From Zunongwangia sp. HGR-M22 (GTDB lineage Bacteria > Bacteroidota > Bacteroidia > Flavobacteriales > Flavobacteriaceae), in the NCBI RefSeq assembly GCF_027594425.1, contig NZ_CP115159.1, forward strand, positions 3,743,001 to 3,807,000: 64,000 nucleotides of DNA, in the 5' to 3' direction. The notes below the pieces were generated by a model. It had not been told where the DNA came from, searched no databases, and saw nothing but the letters and a program-made list of their open reading frames with translations. Below are positions 44,631-54,030 of this stretch, in pieces. The position numbers and the translations under genes are program-made. How positions within the stretch are numbered: position 1 is the first letter of the stretch; every line of letters starts with the position of its first letter.

Positions 44631-47033
44631 ATGAACCTAAAATTACTTCTCCTAATTCTTATTTTACCAATTACTGCTCTTGCGCAATATCAAGTAAGTG
44701 GTGTTGTCCAGGATTCAGACGGTAACCCAATCGCTGATACCGAAATTCTACTTAGTCGTGGAGCTTTTTCAAAATCAACTACATCTGATGCTTCAGGATT
44801 TTATAAAATTGAAGGTCTTAAAACTGGGACTTATGTTCTAGAAATTACTACCGGAGATTTTATTGATTTTGATCAAATAATGATTCAACGTTCCAATCTA
44901 AAACATAACATTAAGCTAAAAAATGCCAAAGATTATGAATTGGGAGAGGTAGCGCTTAGAGGTGAGACCATTAAATCTAAAATGGAGAAAAAAGGTTTCG
45001 CTGTTAGTGTTATCGAAACTAAAGAGGCCAGTTTTAGAAATGTACAGACCAATGAATTGCTGAACCAAACAGTTGGTGTAAAATTAAGGCAAAATGGAGG
45101 CCTGGGTTCAAGGGTTCAATATAGCCTCAACGGTTTATCAGGTAATGCTGTAAGTATATTCATTGACGGCATACCAATTTCGGTATATGGTTCTTCTTTT
45201 AGTTTAAATAGCATCCCTCCTGCTATGATTAAAAGAATCGAAGTTTATAAGGGAGTTGTACCTGCTCACCTTGCCGATGATGCTTTAGGTGGTGCAATAA
45301 ATATAGTATTAAATCAGGGCGCTAAAAATAATTTAAACGCTTCAATTTCTTACGGATCATTTAATACTACACAGGCCAATCTAAATGCTTTGTATAGATT
45401 CGAGGAATCTGGTTTTACCGTTAAGGCTTCTGGTTTTTATAATTATTCTGATAATGACTATAAAGTTAGTGGCCGATCTATAGTAGATATTGATCAATAC
45501 GGAAGACAAACTCCCATAACTGCCCGCCGATTTAATGATGCTTACAGATCTAACGGTGGAATGTTTCAGGCTGGTTTTACAAATACCAGTTGGGCAGATC
45601 AATTTTTTATCGGTATAACGGCTTCAGACGACTATAACGAAGTGCAACAAGGTGTTTTCCCTACTATTAATCCATATAATGGAAGGTATACAGAATCTGA
45701 TGCATTATTAGCCAATCTTACCTACCAGAAAAAAGATCTATTTATTGAAGGTTTAGATGTTAACGTGCACGGAACGTATGGTGAACGAAATACTTTCATC
45801 AATGATACTGTACCTTGGGCTTACACCTGGAGCGGAAAACGAATGCTGGATATTAATGGTAATTATCTTAAGCTTCCTTCGGAATCTCAACAGGAAGGTG
45901 GACCTACTTTGCAATACAACAACAGAGAAGTTTCCTCTATCAGATCAGGCATATCATACGCCATCAATAAACATCATAAATTTTTTATAAACCATGTATA
46001 TACCGGTTTAATAAGGGAAGACCATGACGAAGTAAAATCGTTATTAGAAAATACGTTTAAAGAACATAAAGATTTACATAAAAGTATCTACTCTTTAAGC
46101 TATGAGTTGAAAGCTTTTCAAGAGAGATTACAACTCAATCTTTTTGGGAAACATTATCGCCAAAAAGTTTATAATAATAAGCCCGTATTTCAGCAAAATG
46201 AGAATGGAGAAAAATCTGTAGTGAACGAGATTTACGAAAGCAACAAAAATTATACAGGCTATGGTGCTGCTGCCTCTTTTGAAGTCCTTCCTAATGTAAC
46301 GCTAATTACTTCTGCAGAAAAAGCGATAAGACTACCTAGCGAAACAGAAGTTTTTGGAAACCCAGCTCAAAACACGATGGAAAACCCTTCTATAATGCCA
46401 GAAATAGCTAATAATTATAATTTTGGTCTTTCGTTAGGCTCATTTCATTTCAATAACCACCGGTTAAAATTATCTACCAATGTTTTTACCAGAGACATTC
46501 AAGATAGGATTGGCTTGCCATTAGAAAGGAATCCAAATTCAGAAGTAACCCCTTATGTTAATCAAGGCTCAGTTACCTCAACAGGAATAGATGCCGAATT
46601 AAATTATTCTTATAAAACTTTAGGCTTTATATTCAATATTTCTCATTTAGAACTTAAACAAGATAACGGGGTAGGAATTGCAATCCCTAACACTCCGTTC
46701 TTTATGATGAATACCAGTTTGAGATATGCTATGCATGATATTTTCCAAAAAAATTCAGTATTAAACTTTTTTTATAACGCACAATTTACAGGAGAGTTCT
46801 ACTACATCCAAACTGAGGGTTACGGATCTAACGTAAAAGGGCTAGATGAATTTTTAGTACCTCAACAAATTGGCCAGGATCTAGGTGTATCTTACAGTTT
46901 CCCTAACAATAAAGTTGTTCTAAGCGTAGATGTTAAGAATATTCTTGATGAACCATTGTACGATAATTTAAGAGTACAAAGACCGGGACGCGCTTTTTAT
47001 CTAAAGCTGAACTATTCATTTAATAAATTCTAA
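44631..47033 (+). CDS. TonB-dependent outer membrane receptor (XusA-like candidate)
   Basis: This receptor takes up a small ligand, probably a ferric siderophore or related chelate, energised by TonB-ExbB-ExbD. The 800-residue protein has a signal peptide (to TALAQ, about residue 17), a carboxypeptidase-regulatory-like domain (about 18-95), a plug domain (about 115-225: TVGVKLRQNGGLGSRVQYSLNG; IKRIEVYKGVVPAHLADDALGGAINIVL), and a beta-barrel ending in RAFYLKLNYSFNKF. It is too small and lacks the long N-terminal extension of a SusC polysaccharide receptor. The start is ATG 44631; a TTG 6 bases earlier is not needed. A DUF4374 lipoprotein follows after 20 bases. Confidence 0.88.
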   Translation: MNLKLLLLILILPITALAQYQVSGVVQDSDGNPIADTEILLSRGAFSKSTTSDASGFYKIEGLKTGTYVLEITTGDFIDFDQIMIQRSNLKHNIKLKNAKDYELGEVALRGETIKSKMEKKGFAVSVIETKEASFRNVQTNELLNQTVGVKLRQNGGLGSRVQYSLNGLSGNAVSIFIDGIPISVYGSSFSLNSIPPAMIKRIEVYKGVVPAHLADDALGGAINIVLNQGAKNNLNASISYGSFNTTQANLNALYRFEESGFTVKASGFYNYSDNDYKVSGRSIVDIDQYGRQTPITARRFNDAYRSNGGMFQAGFTNTSWADQFFIGITASDDYNEVQQGVFPTINPYNGRYTESDALLANLTYQKKDLFIEGLDVNVHGTYGERNTFINDTVPWAYTWSGKRMLDINGNYLKLPSESQQEGGPTLQYNNREVSSIRSGISYAINKHHKFFINHVYTGLIREDHDEVKSLLENTFKEHKDLHKSIYSLSYELKAFQERLQLNLFGKHYRQKVYNNKPVFQQNENGEKSVVNEIYESNKNYTGYGAAASFEVLPNVTLITSAEKAIRLPSETEVFGNPAQNTMENPSIMPEIANNYNFGLSLGSFHFNNHRLKLSTNVFTRDIQDRIGLPLERNPNSEVTPYVNQGSVTSTGIDAELNYSYKTLGFIFNISHLELKQDNGVGIAIPNTPFFMMNTSLRYAMHDIFQKNSVLNFFYNAQFTGEFYYIQTEGYGSNVKGLDEFLVPQQIGQDLGVSYSFPNNKVVLSVDVKNILDEPLYDNLRVQRPGRAFYLKLNYSFNKF

Positions 47034-47053
47034 CCACTTAAATATAATACAAT

Positions 47054-48418
47054 ATGAAATTTAATTTTTTAAAAAAAAGTACCTTATTGATCTGTGCATT
47101 AGGTGCAGGAATGATAAGCTCTTGTAGTAGCGACGATGATGTTAACGGTATACAAAGAGAAACACCTCCAGACGAAAACTCAAGATGGATTACCGTAGCA
47201 GCTGCAAAAATGGGAAGTAATCCAGGAGATGGTAATGGAGGTACTTCAATTTACTCTATAAACAGTAACAAGGCTAAAGATCCTAACGCTAAGATTAAAC
47301 CTTTTGATAACGGATTTATTGTTCCATCTAACAGAACTGCAAGATTACAATCTTCAGCTGACGGAAACCAAGTTTATAACATCACTTATGCAGGAGATAC
47401 CGGTGGTAATTTTATGAAATATGATGTAAATGGCGGGCAAGATTTTATTCAAGTAGGATCACAATTAAATATTTCTACCTATGTTGGTACTGCTCCAAGA
47501 TGGACTAAGCTATCTGATGGACAAACAGGAGCTGCAGTATATATTGCTACAGAAAATATTGTAGATGATAACGATACTGAAGATGATGTAACCGATGATG
47601 TTTATGTTCGTACCAATTCAAAGCTTTCTATTGTAACCATAGATTTAGAACAGTCAAAGGTTAAAACATTTAAAGAATATAATTTACCACTAAGCGAAGA
47701 ATTAGAAGCTCAGGGTTATTACATTGGTAGAGTTGATATGCCTGTTTTAAATGCTGCCGGCAACAAACTATATATTGGTGTTAACATGCGAAAGTTAAAT
47801 CCTGAAACCCTGGAAAGAGAGAGAGATTTCGAAGCTTTAGGTTCAAAAACTATCGTTTTGGATTATCCTTCTTTAGAAAACCCAACAATGATTACATCTG
47901 AGGTAGGGCATGGAAGTACCAACGGATATCGTAGTATTAATGCATTTGAATACCAAGGAAGCATATATCAGGCTAACCAAGGAGATCCAGAAGGCTCTCA
48001 TATTTTAAGGATTGGTGCTGATAACAAATATGATGATTCTTATGTATTCAACTTAGACGAAGCATTAGGGATAAATGAAGCTTACATTCTTGCATGGAGA
48101 CCAGCTGCTAATGGAAAAGCAATAGTAGCATACCGCCATGCAGGTTCAGCTGAAGGCGTTGCCGGTCAACAAGGATTTTTTGCTCTTGCAGATTTAAATA
48201 CAGGAACAGCAGAAAAAATTACTGATATTCCTTACGACCCAGACTTCTATTTATTCCAATATCAGGGATTTGTTGTTGATGGAACTGAAATATACCTTAC
48301 TGAGGCTCCTGTAGGACAAAACGGTAACATCTATGTTGTAGATACTGAAACTGGAGAAGTAACTAAAGGTGCTGAACTAGTAAATGTTGAAGGAAGTCAT
48401 TTTATAGGAGTATTCTAA
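47054..48418 (+). CDS. DUF4374 lipoprotein, XusB-like partner of the TonB receptor
   Basis: This 454-residue lipoprotein has a signal with lipobox ISSC (Cys24) and then Ser/Asp residues typical of surface-exposed Bacteroidota lipoproteins (CSSDDDV). The body consists of repeated beta-rich blades with W and G turns (e.g. WITVAAAKMGSNPGDGNGGTS, FALADLNTGTAEKITDIPYDP, IYVVDTETGEVTKGAEL), fitting a beta-propeller of DUF4374 type. In Bacteroides thetaiotaomicron the DUF4374 lipoprotein XusB captures siderophore for the receptor XusA. The operon layout here is the same, but the inner-membrane PepSY protein XusC is not next to it. The family name is from memory of pattern; function is inferred. Confidence 0.75.
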   Translation: MKFNFLKKSTLLICALGAGMISSCSSDDDVNGIQRETPPDENSRWITVAAAKMGSNPGDGNGGTSIYSINSNKAKDPNAKIKPFDNGFIVPSNRTARLQSSADGNQVYNITYAGDTGGNFMKYDVNGGQDFIQVGSQLNISTYVGTAPRWTKLSDGQTGAAVYIATENIVDDNDTEDDVTDDVYVRTNSKLSIVTIDLEQSKVKTFKEYNLPLSEELEAQGYYIGRVDMPVLNAAGNKLYIGVNMRKLNPETLERERDFEALGSKTIVLDYPSLENPTMITSEVGHGSTNGYRSINAFEYQGSIYQANQGDPEGSHILRIGADNKYDDSYVFNLDEALGINEAYILAWRPAANGKAIVAYRHAGSAEGVAGQQGFFALADLNTGTAEKITDIPYDPDFYLFQYQGFVVDGTEIYLTEAPVGQNGNIYVVDTETGEVTKGAELVNVEGSHFIGVF

Positions 48419-48435
48419 AACCTCTTATTCCTATC

Positions 48436-48465
48436 AAAAAAGCCGCTCAATTAGCGGCTTTTTTG
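48436..48465. terminator. Terminator after the DUF4374 gene, bidirectional
   Basis: AGCCGCT-N5-AGCGGCT flanked by six As and six Ts ends the receptor operon and can also act on the convergent epimerase-like gene. Confidence 0.85.
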
Positions 48466-48488
48466 TTTTTTATATTTCCCTGAAACTA

Positions 48489-49445
48489 TTATTTGCTAAC
48501 TAATTGCGACTTGATTCCGCTAAACATCGCATTGGTCAACTCAGCGATATCAAAATTAGGACTCCAGTTCCAATCCTTTCTTGCTTCAGTATCATCTATA
48601 CTTGAGGGCCAACTATCTGCTATATCTTGTCTAAAATCTGGTTCATAACTAATTTTAAATTCCGGAATATGCTTTTTGATTTCTTCCGCTAAAATTGCAG
48701 GAGTAAAACTCATAGCCGATAGATTATAAGAAGAACGCACCCTAATTACTTCTGAAGGTGCATCCATAATATCAATTGTTGCCTTTATCGCATCATCCAT
48801 GTACATCATAGGCAAGGAAGTTTCCTTAGATAAGAATGATGTATATTTTCCATTTTGTAGGGCTTCGTGAAAAATTTCTACCGCATAATCTGTGGTACCT
48901 CCACCGGGTAAGGTTTTATAACTAATTATTCCCGGATATCGAATACTGCGCACATCTACACCGTACTTTTTATGATAATAACTGCACCAGCGCTCCCCTG
49001 TTTGTTTACTTATACCATAAACGGTAGTGGGTTCCATAATCGTTGTTTGTGGTGTCTGCTCTTTGGGTGTAGAATGTCCAAATACAGCGATACTGGAAGG
49101 CCAGAAAACTCTTTTAATCTTTTTATCTCTTGCCAGATTCAATACATGAAATAAAGAATCCATATTTAATTCCCATGCTTTCATAGGTACTTTTTCACCT
49201 GTAGCGCTAAGCATTGCCGCCATAAGATAAACGACCTCTATATTGTAACGATCAACTAATCCCTCAATTGCATCAAAATCCATTGCATTTGCAATTTCAA
49301 AAGGTCCGCTAGACATAAGCTCCTCACTTCCCTCGCGAATGTCGCTGGCAATTACTGCTGTATTTCCATGGAGTTCACGAAGTTTTAAAGTAAGCTCTGT
49401 TCCTATCTGGCCGCTAGCTCCAATAACTAAGATATTTGTGGGCAT
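48489..49445 (-). CDS. NAD-dependent L-threonine dehydrogenase, GalE-type
   Basis: This 318-residue short-chain NAD(P)-dependent epimerase/dehydrogenase has the Rossmann motif GASGQIGTEL, the active-site YGISK (Tyr-x3-Lys), and the stretch YPGIISYKTLPGGGTTDYAVEIFHEA that is typical of the L-threonine 3-dehydrogenases of Flavobacterium type. It would convert threonine to 2-amino-3-oxobutyrate, the first step of threonine degradation to glycine. The start is ATG 49445; a frame open to 49466 lies in the promoter region. The glycine C-acetyltransferase that usually works with it is not in this window. Confidence 0.85.
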   Translation of the reverse strand: MPTNILVIGASGQIGTELTLKLRELHGNTAVIASDIREGSEELMSSGPFEIANAMDFDAIEGLVDRYNIEVVYLMAAMLSATGEKVPMKAWELNMDSLFHVLNLARDKKIKRVFWPSSIAVFGHSTPKEQTPQTTIMEPTTVYGISKQTGERWCSYYHKKYGVDVRSIRYPGIISYKTLPGGGTTDYAVEIFHEALQNGKYTSFLSKETSLPMMYMDDAIKATIDIMDAPSEVIRVRSSYNLSAMSFTPAILAEEIKKHIPEFKISYEPDFRQDIADSWPSSIDDTEARKDWNWSPNFDIAELTNAMFSGIKSQLVSK

Positions 49446-49463
49446 ACACTTAATAATTTTCTG

Positions 49464-49471
49464 CAAATATA
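49464..49471 (-). promoter_or_regulatory. -7 box of the threonine dehydrogenase gene
   Basis: TATATTTG on the minus strand, 18 bases before ATG 49445. Confidence 0.5.
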
Positions 49472-49574
49472 CTTATTTATTGAGAATACATTTTACTAAA
49501 ACGTTTTATCAGACTAAAAAATTATGTTCTTTTTAAGAATAGAGAAAAAATATGGCTATAGCATTTTAATCATT

Positions 49575-49582
49575 TACATTTG
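49575..49582 (+). promoter_or_regulatory. -7 box of the 49601 lipoprotein gene
   Basis: TACATTTG matches TAnnTTTG, 18 bases before ATG 49601. Confidence 0.5.
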
Positions 49583-49600
49583 TACTATTAAAAATTGATA

Positions 49601-50176
49601 ATGAAGCCACTGATTTTCGGTATAATATTAATCTTTTTAGTCTCTTGCGCCCAAAATTCGGAAAAGCAAAAGCCTGAAGAAAATATTCGGGAAAGCGCAG
49701 CTTTTACAGAAGAGTTTAATATTCCTGTTCAAAATACGGTACTAGACGCTAAAGCGAAAGAGGAAACTACTAAGTGGGTAGCCTACTTGGCCGCTTTAAG
49801 CGAAATTGAAAATCTGAAAAATACATCGGTAAACAAACTCATCGATAAATCTTCGGCAATAGCGCAGCTAATGGAAGAACTTCAACGCACTATTCCTAGT
49901 TCTTTAGAATCAAAACCTGTGTTAGCCAGATTACGCGTACTCTCGACAAAAGCCAACGTCTTGGAACAAAAATCACACTTACAAGAATTAAATCCTGAAG
50001 AGATTAAAGAAGTGGGTATAGAAATTCCTGTGGAATTCCACAATCTTAATATTCAGCTGAACGAATTATTCATTGAAAATATTGAGGATTTTGAAGCCGA
50101 ATTAGATCGATTGGTTGAAGAAAACAGAAAAAGACAGGCTGAAAAACGCGATAGCCTAAGAGCCATTCAGAATTAA
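49601..50176 (+). CDS. Hypothetical lipoprotein
   Basis: This 191-residue protein has a lipoprotein signal with lipobox LVSC (Cys about 16) and a helical, highly charged body (Glu/Lys/Leu rich, with EELQRTIPSSLESKPVLARLRVLSTKANVLEQK), ending in RKRQAEKRDSLRAIQN. No domain is recognised. A helical bundle or coiled coil on the periplasmic side of a membrane is likely. The start is ATG 49601 rather than a TTG at 49595, because it keeps a normal signal peptide. The NTF2-like gene follows 39 bases later and is probably cotranscribed. Confidence 0.75.
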   Translation: MKPLIFGIILIFLVSCAQNSEKQKPEENIRESAAFTEEFNIPVQNTVLDAKAKEETTKWVAYLAALSEIENLKNTSVNKLIDKSSAIAQLMEELQRTIPSSLESKPVLARLRVLSTKANVLEQKSHLQELNPEEIKEVGIEIPVEFHNLNIQLNELFIENIEDFEAELDRLVEENRKRQAEKRDSLRAIQN

Positions 50177-50215
50177 AACTTGAGATTTATTGTATCTTCA
50201 GCAAAAATAAATTTC

Positions 50216-50740
50216 ATGAAACACACATTACTTTTCTTCAGCTTTTGCTTTATATCACTATTAGCATCATCACAAACGATGCCCTATCAATCTAATAAAG
50301 AACAAGATAAAAACGAAATTAGCCAGACTATCGACACTTGGCACAAAGCCGCTGCTGAAGCCAATTTTCAAAATTATTTTAACTTGCTTACAGAGGATGC
50401 TATCTTTATTGGTACCGATGCAACCGAGAATTGGAATAAAAACGAGTTCAAGGCATACTCAAAACCACACTTTGATAAAGGACGGGCATGGAGTTTTAAA
50501 TCTGTAGAAAGGAATATTTATCTTGAAGATAAAAAAGGAATTGCGTGGTTCGATGAGCTACTCGATACACATATGGGCATTTGCCGTGGGTCTGGAGTGA
50601 TGCGATATGAAAATAGCAGCTGGAAAATTGTCCATTATGTGCTTTCTATAGAAATACCTAACGAAAATGTCGCCGAAATAGTGGACATAAAAAAGGATAT
50701 TGATTCTAAGCTCTTAGAATTCTTGAAAAAACAACAGTAA
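50216..50740 (+). CDS. Secreted NTF2-like (DUF4440/SnoaL-type) protein
   Basis: This 174-residue protein has a signal peptide (MKHTLLFFSFCFISLLASSQT) and an NTF2-like cone domain (about 35-145) with IDTWHKAAAEANFQNYFNLLTEDAIFIGTDATENW and the closing WKIVHYVLSIEIP. Such proteins can bind small hydrophobic molecules or act as enzymes, but no catalytic residues stand out. The frame is open to 50180; the start at 50216 gives the signal peptide. It follows the hypothetical lipoprotein on the same strand. Confidence 0.8.
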   Translation: MKHTLLFFSFCFISLLASSQTMPYQSNKEQDKNEISQTIDTWHKAAAEANFQNYFNLLTEDAIFIGTDATENWNKNEFKAYSKPHFDKGRAWSFKSVERNIYLEDKKGIAWFDELLDTHMGICRGSGVMRYENSSWKIVHYVLSIEIPNENVAEIVDIKKDIDSKLLEFLKKQQ

Positions 50741-50745
50741 ACTTC

Positions 50746-50794
50746 TTATTTCGAGGCAAGCCTCATAGCATTTAATCACGATTATCGAGTAAAT
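50746..50794 (+). repeat. Dispersed repeat copy 3, long form, before the M13 peptidase gene
   Basis: A 49-base element in two parts: TTATTTCGAG at the left with the dyad GAGG-CAAG-CCTC, then TAATCACGATTATCGAGTAAA at the right. It is nearly identical to the copy at 54937 before metG. Here it starts 6 bases past the stop of the gene upstream and ends 79 bases before the M13 ATG. Confidence 0.65.
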
Positions 50795-50872
50795 ATTTCT
50801 TTCGGTTTGTAACATTACCTACAAAAACGCGTCTGTTTTATTACATTAGCCACAATTTTGTAAACAATCAAC

Positions 50873-52945
50873 ATGAAAATGAAAAAAATAACAAATGCGG
50901 TTTGTTTATCTTTAATTGGTGCTGCCATGATCGGCTGCCAAAATGAAGATAAATCTACCGAGCCTGAAAAAGTTGAGATCCACGGGATTAACGTTGCCTA
51001 CATGGATACTACAACGAGTCCTAAAAAAGACTTCTTTAGATACGTAAATGGAACATGGTTAGATTCTACCGAAATTCCAGGAGATCGTACTTCTTGGGGT
51101 AGCTTTATGGAATTAAGGGAAACTACAGATAACCACGCTCTTGCGCTATTAGATGAAGCTTCTAAAGATGAAAATCTTAAGGCGAATAGCGACCAGGCAA
51201 AAGCAGTAAATCTTTATAAAACTATTATGGATACCGTTGCTCGTAATGAGCAGGGCGTAAAACCAGTTTTACCTTATCTGGAAAAAGTAGATAAAATTGA
51301 AAATAAAGAAGATTTACAAGCTTATTTAACTGAAATGTCTAAATACGGCGGTGCAGGTTTTTTCTCATTCGGTGTACGTGCAGATGCTAAAAACAGTAAT
51401 GAAAACGCGGCTTATCTTTATCCTGGAAACCTTGGTTTACCAGATCGCGATTATTACGTTGCTGAAGATTCAGATTCTAAAGAAAAGAAAGCAAAATATG
51501 AAGAGCATATCGCTCGCATGATGCAATTCTTAGACTACTCTGAAGATGACGCTAAAAAGCTTGCAAAATCTGTTGTAGCGTTTGAAACTAAACTTGCAGA
51601 GCCAAGATTGGATAAAGTAGAACGTCGTGATGCACGTAAAACTTATAATCCGATGACTGTTTCTGAACTTGAAAAAATGGTTCCGGCAATAGATTGGAAT
51701 ACCTATTTTGAAGAAATTGGAGCAGGAAAACTAGATACTATTATTGTATCCCAGCCAAAATACATGAAATCTATGCAAAGCCTTTTAGCTAAAAAGGATG
51801 TTGAAGCATGGAAAGATTATCTTACATGGACTGCTTTTGATGCCGCCGCCGGAATGCTTACCACTGAAATCGAGACTGCAAACTGGGAATTTTACTATAA
51901 AACTTTACGTGGAGCAAAAGAACAACGTCCTCGCAACGAGAGAGCGCTAGGAACTGTAAATGCTATGGTTGGCGAAGCGCTTGGCAAATTATATGTTGAA
52001 AAACATTTCCCGCCTGAAGCTAAAGAAAAAGCACAGGAAATGATCGCTAACGTGATTAAAGCTTACGAAAAGCGAATCAATAATCTTAGTTGGATGAGCG
52101 AAGACACTAAAAAGAAAGCGATCGAAAAGCTAGGAACTACTACCATAAAAGTAGGCTATCCAGATGAATGGAAAGATTACAGTGATTTAGAAATTACAGG
52201 TTCTGAAGATGGATCATATTTTCAAAATGTGATGAATGCTCGCAAATGGAGTGTTGCTGAAAATATTGACAAACTAGATGAACCGGTAGATAAATCTGAA
52301 TGGTACATGGCGCCACAAACTGTGAACGCTTACTATAATCCTAGCTACAACGAGATTGTATTCCCAGCAGCTATTTTACAGCCACCTTTCTATGATTACA
52401 AAGCCGATGCTGCTGTAAATTACGGCGGAATTGGAGCGGTAATTGGTCATGAAATTTCTCATGGTTTTGATGATAGTGGTGCTCGTTTTGATGCTGAAGG
52501 AAACCTTAACAACTGGTGGACAGATGAAGATCTTACTCAATTTGAAGGTTTAGGGAAAGATTTGGCAGATCAGTATAGCGCTATTGAAGTTTTAGACAGT
52601 ACTTTTATTAATGGTGAATTTACTTTAGGCGAAAATATTGGTGATCTTGGTGGTGTAAATGCTGCTTACGATGGTTTACAAATGCATTTAGAAGAACACG
52701 GTAATCCAGGAAAAATAGATGGATATACCCCAGAGCAGCGTTTTTTCCTTTCTTGGGCGACTGTATGGCGTACTAAAATGCGTGATGAAGCTTTAAAGAA
52801 TAAAATTAAAACCGATCCTCACTCTCCAGGAATGTATAGAGCGTATGTGCCGCTACAAAATATTGATGCTTTTTATGAAGCCTTCAATATCACAGAAGGA
52901 GACTCAATGTATGTGAAGCCAGAAAATCGTGTGAAAATCTGGTAA
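50873..52945 (+). CDS. M13-family zinc metallopeptidase lipoprotein (PepO-like)
   Basis: This 690-residue neprilysin-type endopeptidase acts outside the inner membrane on short peptides. It has a lipoprotein signal (lipobox IGC, Cys about 22), the M13 N-terminal domain (about 45-440) and the catalytic domain with zinc motif VIGHEISHGFDDSGARFD (His526, Glu527, His530) and third ligand Glu587 in LGENIGDLGG. The C-terminal VYVKPENRVKIW-like end (YVKPENRVKIW) is family-typical. ATG 50873 or 50879 are both possible starts. It is a single gene with its own terminator. Confidence 0.93.
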   Translation: MKMKKITNAVCLSLIGAAMIGCQNEDKSTEPEKVEIHGINVAYMDTTTSPKKDFFRYVNGTWLDSTEIPGDRTSWGSFMELRETTDNHALALLDEASKDENLKANSDQAKAVNLYKTIMDTVARNEQGVKPVLPYLEKVDKIENKEDLQAYLTEMSKYGGAGFFSFGVRADAKNSNENAAYLYPGNLGLPDRDYYVAEDSDSKEKKAKYEEHIARMMQFLDYSEDDAKKLAKSVVAFETKLAEPRLDKVERRDARKTYNPMTVSELEKMVPAIDWNTYFEEIGAGKLDTIIVSQPKYMKSMQSLLAKKDVEAWKDYLTWTAFDAAAGMLTTEIETANWEFYYKTLRGAKEQRPRNERALGTVNAMVGEALGKLYVEKHFPPEAKEKAQEMIANVIKAYEKRINNLSWMSEDTKKKAIEKLGTTTIKVGYPDEWKDYSDLEITGSEDGSYFQNVMNARKWSVAENIDKLDEPVDKSEWYMAPQTVNAYYNPSYNEIVFPAAILQPPFYDYKADAAVNYGGIGAVIGHEISHGFDDSGARFDAEGNLNNWWTDEDLTQFEGLGKDLADQYSAIEVLDSTFINGEFTLGENIGDLGGVNAAYDGLQMHLEEHGNPGKIDGYTPEQRFFLSWATVWRTKMRDEALKNKIKTDPHSPGMYRAYVPLQNIDAFYEAFNITEGDSMYVKPENRVKIW

Positions 52946-52961
52946 AATTTATAATCTACAC

Positions 52962-52993
52962 AAAAAGCCTGAAAATATCTTCAGGCTTTTTTT
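52962..52993 (+). terminator. Terminator of the M13 peptidase gene
   Basis: AAAAAGCCTGAA and TTCAGGCTTTTT form a 12-bp stem with a T-run. Confidence 0.85.
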
Positions 52994-53031
52994 ATTTAAA
53001 ATTTGTAATTTACCAACTTAATTTCTTTTCT

Positions 53032-53472
53032 ATGAAACACTTCTTTCTAGGTTTTTGCTGCTCGCTCTTTTTATTCTCTTGCACTAACGAAAGTGAAAAT
53101 TTTGATTGGCTGGTTGGTGATTGGGAGAGAGTTAATGGAGAAGAAGGTTTTGAAACCTTTGAAATTTGGAAAAAAAAAGATCAGTATTATTCCGGGCTTG
53201 GTTATACTTTACTAAAAGAAGATACCATATTCAAAGAAGAGTTACAGCTTTTTGAAGAGAATGGACAATGGATTCTAAAGGTAAAAGGACAAAACGAAGC
53301 TCCTACACCATTTATCTTGACAGAATTAAATCCCGAGTTTTTTGTAGCTGAAAATGATACAAATGAATTCCCAAAAAAGATAATTTATAAAATTGAAAAC
53401 GATTCTTTAAAAGCTAACGTTTCAACCTCAGAGTTTGATGTCAATTTTGAATTTGTAAAAATTCAGAAGTAA
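53032..53472 (+). CDS. Small lipoprotein, DUF6265-like
   Basis: This 146-residue lipoprotein (lipobox LFSC, Cys about 17) has the pattern FDWLVGDWERVNGEEGFETFEIWKKKD right after the signal, matching the WLxGxW start of the DUF6265 beta-barrel-like family, which may bind a hydrophobic ligand. The rest is beta-rich, acidic and hydrophilic. Function is unknown. It lies between the M13 peptidase and the convergent yraN gene, separated from the former by a terminator. Confidence 0.65.
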   Translation: MKHFFLGFCCSLFLFSCTNESENFDWLVGDWERVNGEEGFETFEIWKKKDQYYSGLGYTLLKEDTIFKEELQLFEENGQWILKVKGQNEAPTPFILTELNPEFFVAENDTNEFPKKIIYKIENDSLKANVSTSEFDVNFEFVKIQK

Positions 53473-53557
53473 ATTACATAAGATTAGTATAAGCAATTTA
53501 GTTGAAAACAGCTTAAATTCGATTCAGACCTCCGGGAATAAAACCCTCGATGAGGGA

Positions 53558-53917
53558 TTAAAAATAGAAAAAAGCATCTTCAATAAGTTCGATTTTGGTA
53601 CCGGAAGCATTTTTGATAATAGCTACAATATCAAATCTAATCTCTGCATCTATGCTTTTCACTTCAGCATAGTGATTCATCGCCAAAACCAATCGCTGAA
53701 TTTGCCCAGATTTTACAAATTCCTGCGGATTCCCAAAATGTGCCGTGCTTCTGGTCTTTACCTCTACACCTACTAAAATTTCATCTTTAAAAGCGATAAT
53801 ATCAACTTCAGCTTTCTGAAATCTATAATTTTTATCCAAAATCTTATAACCGCTTTCTTTTAAAAAGGCAATGGCCAGCCCTTCTCCCTTTTTACCAAGT
53901 TCGTTATGACCAGCCAT
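53558..53917 (-). CDS. yraN: YraN/UPF0102 family endonuclease-like protein
   Basis: This 119-residue protein belongs to the UPF0102 family, which has a Holliday-junction-resolvase-like PD-(D/E)xK fold. The residues EVDIIAFKDEILVGVEVKTRS give the Asp and Glu-x-Lys of the active site; the initial GKKGEGLAIAFLKESGYKILDKNYR is also typical. The biological role is not firmly known, possibly DNA processing. It is a single gene with a weak -7 box upstream (CACCTTTG, 53969-53962). Confidence 0.9.
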   Translation of the reverse strand: MAGHNELGKKGEGLAIAFLKESGYKILDKNYRFQKAEVDIIAFKDEILVGVEVKTRSTAHFGNPQEFVKSGQIQRLVLAMNHYAEVKSIDAEIRFDIVAIIKNASGTKIELIEDAFFYF

Positions 53918-54030
53918 AGTTTTTAAATTTTATAAATAGTTTTTCTTCAATAATTCATCTGCAAAGGTGATATATTATCGATATGAACATCGAAGATAAT
54001 TTTTACTCAATAATTAAAAAATCTAGGCGC

